Assembly: GCA_002414385.1 (NCBI GenBank)
Contig: DHZH01000008.1
Coordinates: 66,780 to 130,779 of the forward strand
Origin: Gammaproteobacteria bacterium UBA5109
Lineage (GTDB): Bacteria; Pseudomonadota; Gammaproteobacteria; Pseudomonadales; Pseudohongiellaceae
Direction: 5' to 3'
DNA length: 64,000 nucleotides
Shown: positions 61,785-64,000 of the stretch, in pieces
Layout: each line of letters begins with the position of its first letter
How positions within the stretch are numbered: the first letter of the stretch is position 1
The notes under the pieces: model-generated
Databases searched by the model: none
The model's input: the letters and a program-made list of their open reading frames with translations, nothing else
Told to the model about the DNA's origin: nothing
Position numbers and translations under genes: made by a program

Positions 61785-62995
61785 CGGTAATTTAGGCCCA
61801 TGGCCTGACGCACATCGATTAAGGTTTCGCGGGCCACTTCACGGGCTTTTTCCGATCCTTCGGCAATGATGGATTTTACCATTCCCGGACTGGCCTTCAG
61901 CTGCTCGGCTTTTTCACGTATTGGCTGCAATTCCGTGATCACGGCATCAATCACCGGTTTTTTACATTCCAGACAACCAATGCCGGCACTGCGACAACCT
62001 TCCTGCACCCAGTTTTGGATAGTCTCATCTGAATAAACTTCATGAAACTGCCACACAGGACATTTATCCGGGTCACCTGGGTCAGTCAATCTGACCCGGG
62101 CCGGATCTGTCGGCATGGTTTTCACTTTCTGCATAATATCATCTTCTGTTTCACGCAGACTGATGGTGTTGTTATAGGACTTGGACATCTTGCGGCCATC
62201 CAGCCCAGGCATTTTCGCGGCTTTGGTCAATAATGACTGGGGCTCGGAAAGTATCATTTTACCGCCACCTTCAATAAAGCCGAACAGGCGTTCGCGGTCT
62301 CCACGGGTCAGGTTTTGCTGCTCCCTCAGCAGGGCCTGGGCACGCAATAAAGCTTCATGGTCACCCTCTTCCTGGTAGCGTTTGCGTAAAGAACTGTATA
62401 GCTTGGAAGCCTTCTTGCCCATTTTCTTTACCGCCGCCATGGCCAGTTCTTCATAATCCGGTTCTCTGCCGTAAAGATGATTAAAACGCCTGGCAATTTC
62501 ACGGGTCAGTTCCACATGCGCAACCTGATCTGCTCCGACTGGCACTGCCCCTGCCCGGTAGATGAGAATATCGGCACTCTGTAACAGGGGATAGCCGAGA
62601 AAACCGTAGGTATCGAGATCTTTTTCCCTGAGGTTTTCCTGCATGTCCTTGTAACTGGGCACGCGCTCCAGCCAACCGAGTGGCGTCATCATCGACAGGA
62701 GTAGATGCAATTCGGCATGTTCAGGCACACGCGACTGAATAAACAGCGTTGCCGCATTCGGGTTTACCCCAGTTGCCAGCCAGTCAATAACAAGATCCCA
62801 GACATCTCCTTCAATGCTGCCTGGTTCATCATAATTGGTGGTTAGTGCGTGCCAGTCGGCCACAAACAGGAAGCATTCATACTCATGCTGCAGTTGCAGC
62901 CAGTTTTTGATTACCCCGTGATAGTGACCCAGATGAAGACGCCCGGTCGGACGCATGCCTGACAATACTCGCCGCTGCGAATCTACTGAATTCAA
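61781..62995 (-). CDS. trpS: Tryptophanyl-tRNA synthetase
   Basis: 404-aa class I synthetase. The HIGH-type motif is GRLHLGHYHG (residues 18-27) and KMSKS is in GRKMSKSYNN. A lysine-rich insertion of about 70 residues (KKMGKKASKLYSSLRKRYQ ... EGGGKMILSEPQ) precedes KMSKS, making the protein longer than E. coli TrpS (334 aa); similar longer forms occur in Pseudomonas. Its start is 36 bp from a large inverted-repeat element that occupies its upstream region. Confidence 0.94.
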   Translation of the reverse strand: MNSVDSQRRVLSGMRPTGRLHLGHYHGVIKNWLQLQHEYECFLFVADWHALTTNYDEPGSIEGDVWDLVIDWLATGVNPNAATLFIQSRVPEHAELHLLLSMMTPLGWLERVPSYKDMQENLREKDLDTYGFLGYPLLQSADILIYRAGAVPVGADQVAHVELTREIARRFNHLYGREPDYEELAMAAVKKMGKKASKLYSSLRKRYQEEGDHEALLRAQALLREQQNLTRGDRERLFGFIEGGGKMILSEPQSLLTKAAKMPGLDGRKMSKSYNNTISLRETEDDIMQKVKTMPTDPARVRLTDPGDPDKCPVWQFHEVYSDETIQNWVQEGCRSAGIGCLECKKPVIDAVITELQPIREKAEQLKASPGMVKSIIAEGSEKAREVARETLIDVRQAMGLNYR

Positions 62996-63030
62996 GTCAA
63001 GTTCCCCGACTGCATAATGCTTGATACTAC

Positions 63031-63295
63031 GGGCCTGTTAACACTATTTGGATCATCACTGCCTGAGCCAATTTTTCGTCCGGCAAGGCCCGAAGGAGCG
63101 CCCAGTAGCGACCCTACGAGAGCGACTGAGTACGCCGCCGTACGGAAAATTAGCCTGGCCCTGCGGGTTGCGGCTGAAAAAGCGCCACTCCGCGTTGCTC
63201 GTCGGTCATTTGGGGTCGCCAATCTTCTCTCCTCGCGCCTTGATTGGCGCTTTTTCAGCCACAACAGAGGTGATCCAAATAGTGTTAACAGGCCC
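63031..63295. mobile_element. 265-bp inverted-repeat element (MITE-like) upstream of trpS
   Basis: A perfect 25-bp inverted repeat closes the element (63031-63055 with 63271-63295; ends GGGCCTGTTAAC). A nested 16-bp perfect pair lies at 63172-63187 and 63245-63260 (GGCTGAAAAAGCGCCA). The interior is higher in GC than its surroundings and open on several frames of both strands, which is a consequence of composition rather than coding. No target duplication is evident at the flanks and no transposase is encoded. It fills nearly all of the 341-bp gap between trpS and yciO, so any trpS promoter is inside it, beyond it, or in the last 36 bp. Confidence 0.75.
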
Positions 63296-63336
63296 GGGGC
63301 ATTATAACGATATTTTTCCTTCACGTGGCAGATAAA

Positions 63337-63963
63337 TCATTCGGCCAGGAAGGGCCTTGCATCTGCCTTTCCCTGACGCAATATCTTTGGTGTACCATCG
63401 ACCAGATCAACGACCGTAGTGGCTTCAAGGCCGCAAAACCCGGAATCGATTATCAGGTCCACGGCATGCCCCAATTCATCCCTGATTGCATCAATATCAT
63501 GTGGCGGGTCTTCTTCACCGGGCAGGATCAGCGTAGAACTCAGGATGGGAGCATCAAGCTCACCAAGCAAGGCCGAAACCACCGGATGCTTGGGGACCCG
63601 GATGCCGATGGTTTTACGTTTTGGGTGCAACATCAGCCGCGGTACTTCCGACGTAGCTCTTAATATAAAGGTGTAGGCTTCCGGAGTATGGGCCTTGAGC
63701 AGGCGATAGGCGGTATTATCCACTCTGGCATACAGTGCTATTTCGGAAAGGTCCCGACATACCAGGGTAAAATTATGCCGGGAATCGATTTGCCGGATAC
63801 GAATAATACGCTGCAATGCCTGTTTGTTACCCAGACTGCAGCCCAGTGCATAGGCGGAATCGGTGGGGTAAATAATAACGCCGCCATCGCGCAGGACATT
63901 TACTGCCTGGTGAATCAGGCGTAATTGCGGGTTTTCAGCATGAATATGCAGTGTTTGTGTCAT
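63337..63963 (-). CDS. yciO: YciO (Sua5/YrdC/YciO family)
   Basis: 208-aa protein of the threonylcarbamoyl-AMP synthase fold. It shows GGVIIYPTDSAYALGCSLGNKQA (residues about 27-49), RIIRIRQIDSRHNFTLVCRDLSE and AYTFILRATSEVPRLMLHPKRKTIGIRVP, closest to the YciO branch whose cellular role is less certain than TsaC. The scpB-scpA-trpS-yciO neighbourhood is conserved. The first 36 bases upstream are all that the window shows of its promoter region. Confidence 0.9.
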   Translation of the reverse strand: MTQTLHIHAENPQLRLIHQAVNVLRDGGVIIYPTDSAYALGCSLGNKQALQRIIRIRQIDSRHNFTLVCRDLSEIALYARVDNTAYRLLKAHTPEAYTFILRATSEVPRLMLHPKRKTIGIRVPKHPVVSALLGELDAPILSSTLILPGEEDPPHDIDAIRDELGHAVDLIIDSGFCGLEATTVVDLVDGTPKILRQGKADARPFLAE

Positions 63964-64000
63964 AATCCGTTCACTTCATTAAATGGGGACAGACCCCTAT

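Noticed and set aside
62992..63335. Open frames of about 95-110 aa on both strands in the trpS-yciO gap
   Set aside because: They coincide with the inverted-repeat element and are explained by its GC-rich palindromic composition; none resembles a known protein.

Overview
The window reads as chromosomal DNA of a gammaproteobacterium, probably a marine one near the Pseudomonadales/Cellvibrionales. Gene order supports this: nadB/rpoE-rseA-rseC-mucD-lepA-lepB-rnc-era-recO, adk-tsaB, thrS-infC-rpmI-rplT-pheS-pheT-ihfA-merR, gyrA-pheA/tyrA-aroA-cmk-rpsA-ihfB-lapA-lapB-pyrF and mtaD-ubiG-mupP-yciK all match that part of the tree. GC is near half by eye. Genes are tightly packed, and no prophage, CRISPR array or intact insertion sequence is visible.

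Layout. 50-4851 (minus): ampG, uppP and tsaB (wall recycling, lipid carrier, t6A tRNA modification), a Lys/Ala-rich histone-H1-like gene, and adk. 4915-5118: a 188-bp MITE with target duplication, lying across the 3' end of mazG. 5093-17314 (minus): mazG, rlmD, cysM, recO, era, rnc, a DUF4845 gene, lepB, lepA, mucD, rseC, rseA, rpoE. This is the envelope-stress sigma factor with its regulators and processing enzymes, but rseB/mucB is missing. 17389-20259: nadB, sdhE (opposite strand) and ygfZ. 20480-30300: two adjacent giant secreted paralogues (1491 and 1731 aa), each with a signal peptide, a FecR domain, an Asp/Asn-rich linker and an array of beta-rich modules. They are the most novel part of the window; a sigma-54-type promoter motif precedes the first.

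30318-37921 (minus): tRNA-Pro, a MerR regulator, ihfA, pheT, pheS, rplT, rpmI, infC (AUU start), thrS, tRNA-Val. 38087-40862 (minus): a short divergent AdoMet decarboxylase, a two-domain VOC protein whose signal peptide contains an in-frame stop, and an exported NHL-propeller protein. 41237-46647: uvrB, tRNA-Asn (plus), a ComEA-like protein, pyrF, lapB, lapA, ihfB. 46706-54845 (minus): rpsA, cmk, aroA, a fused prephenate dehydratase-prephenate dehydrogenase lacking chorismate mutase, and gyrA. 55087-58562 (plus): mtaD, ubiG, mupP, yciK. 58590-63963 (minus): a GST-like gene, rluB, scpB, scpA, trpS, a 265-bp inverted-repeat element, and yciO.

Most genes are housekeeping: translation, replication and segregation, cell-envelope maintenance, aromatic amino acids and tRNA modification. 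The unusual points are the FecR giants, the pheA-tyrA fusion, the MITE that rewrote the MazG C-terminus, the nonsense codon in the VOC signal peptide, and the absence of rseB, relA, pdxJ, serC and hisC from their usual slots.
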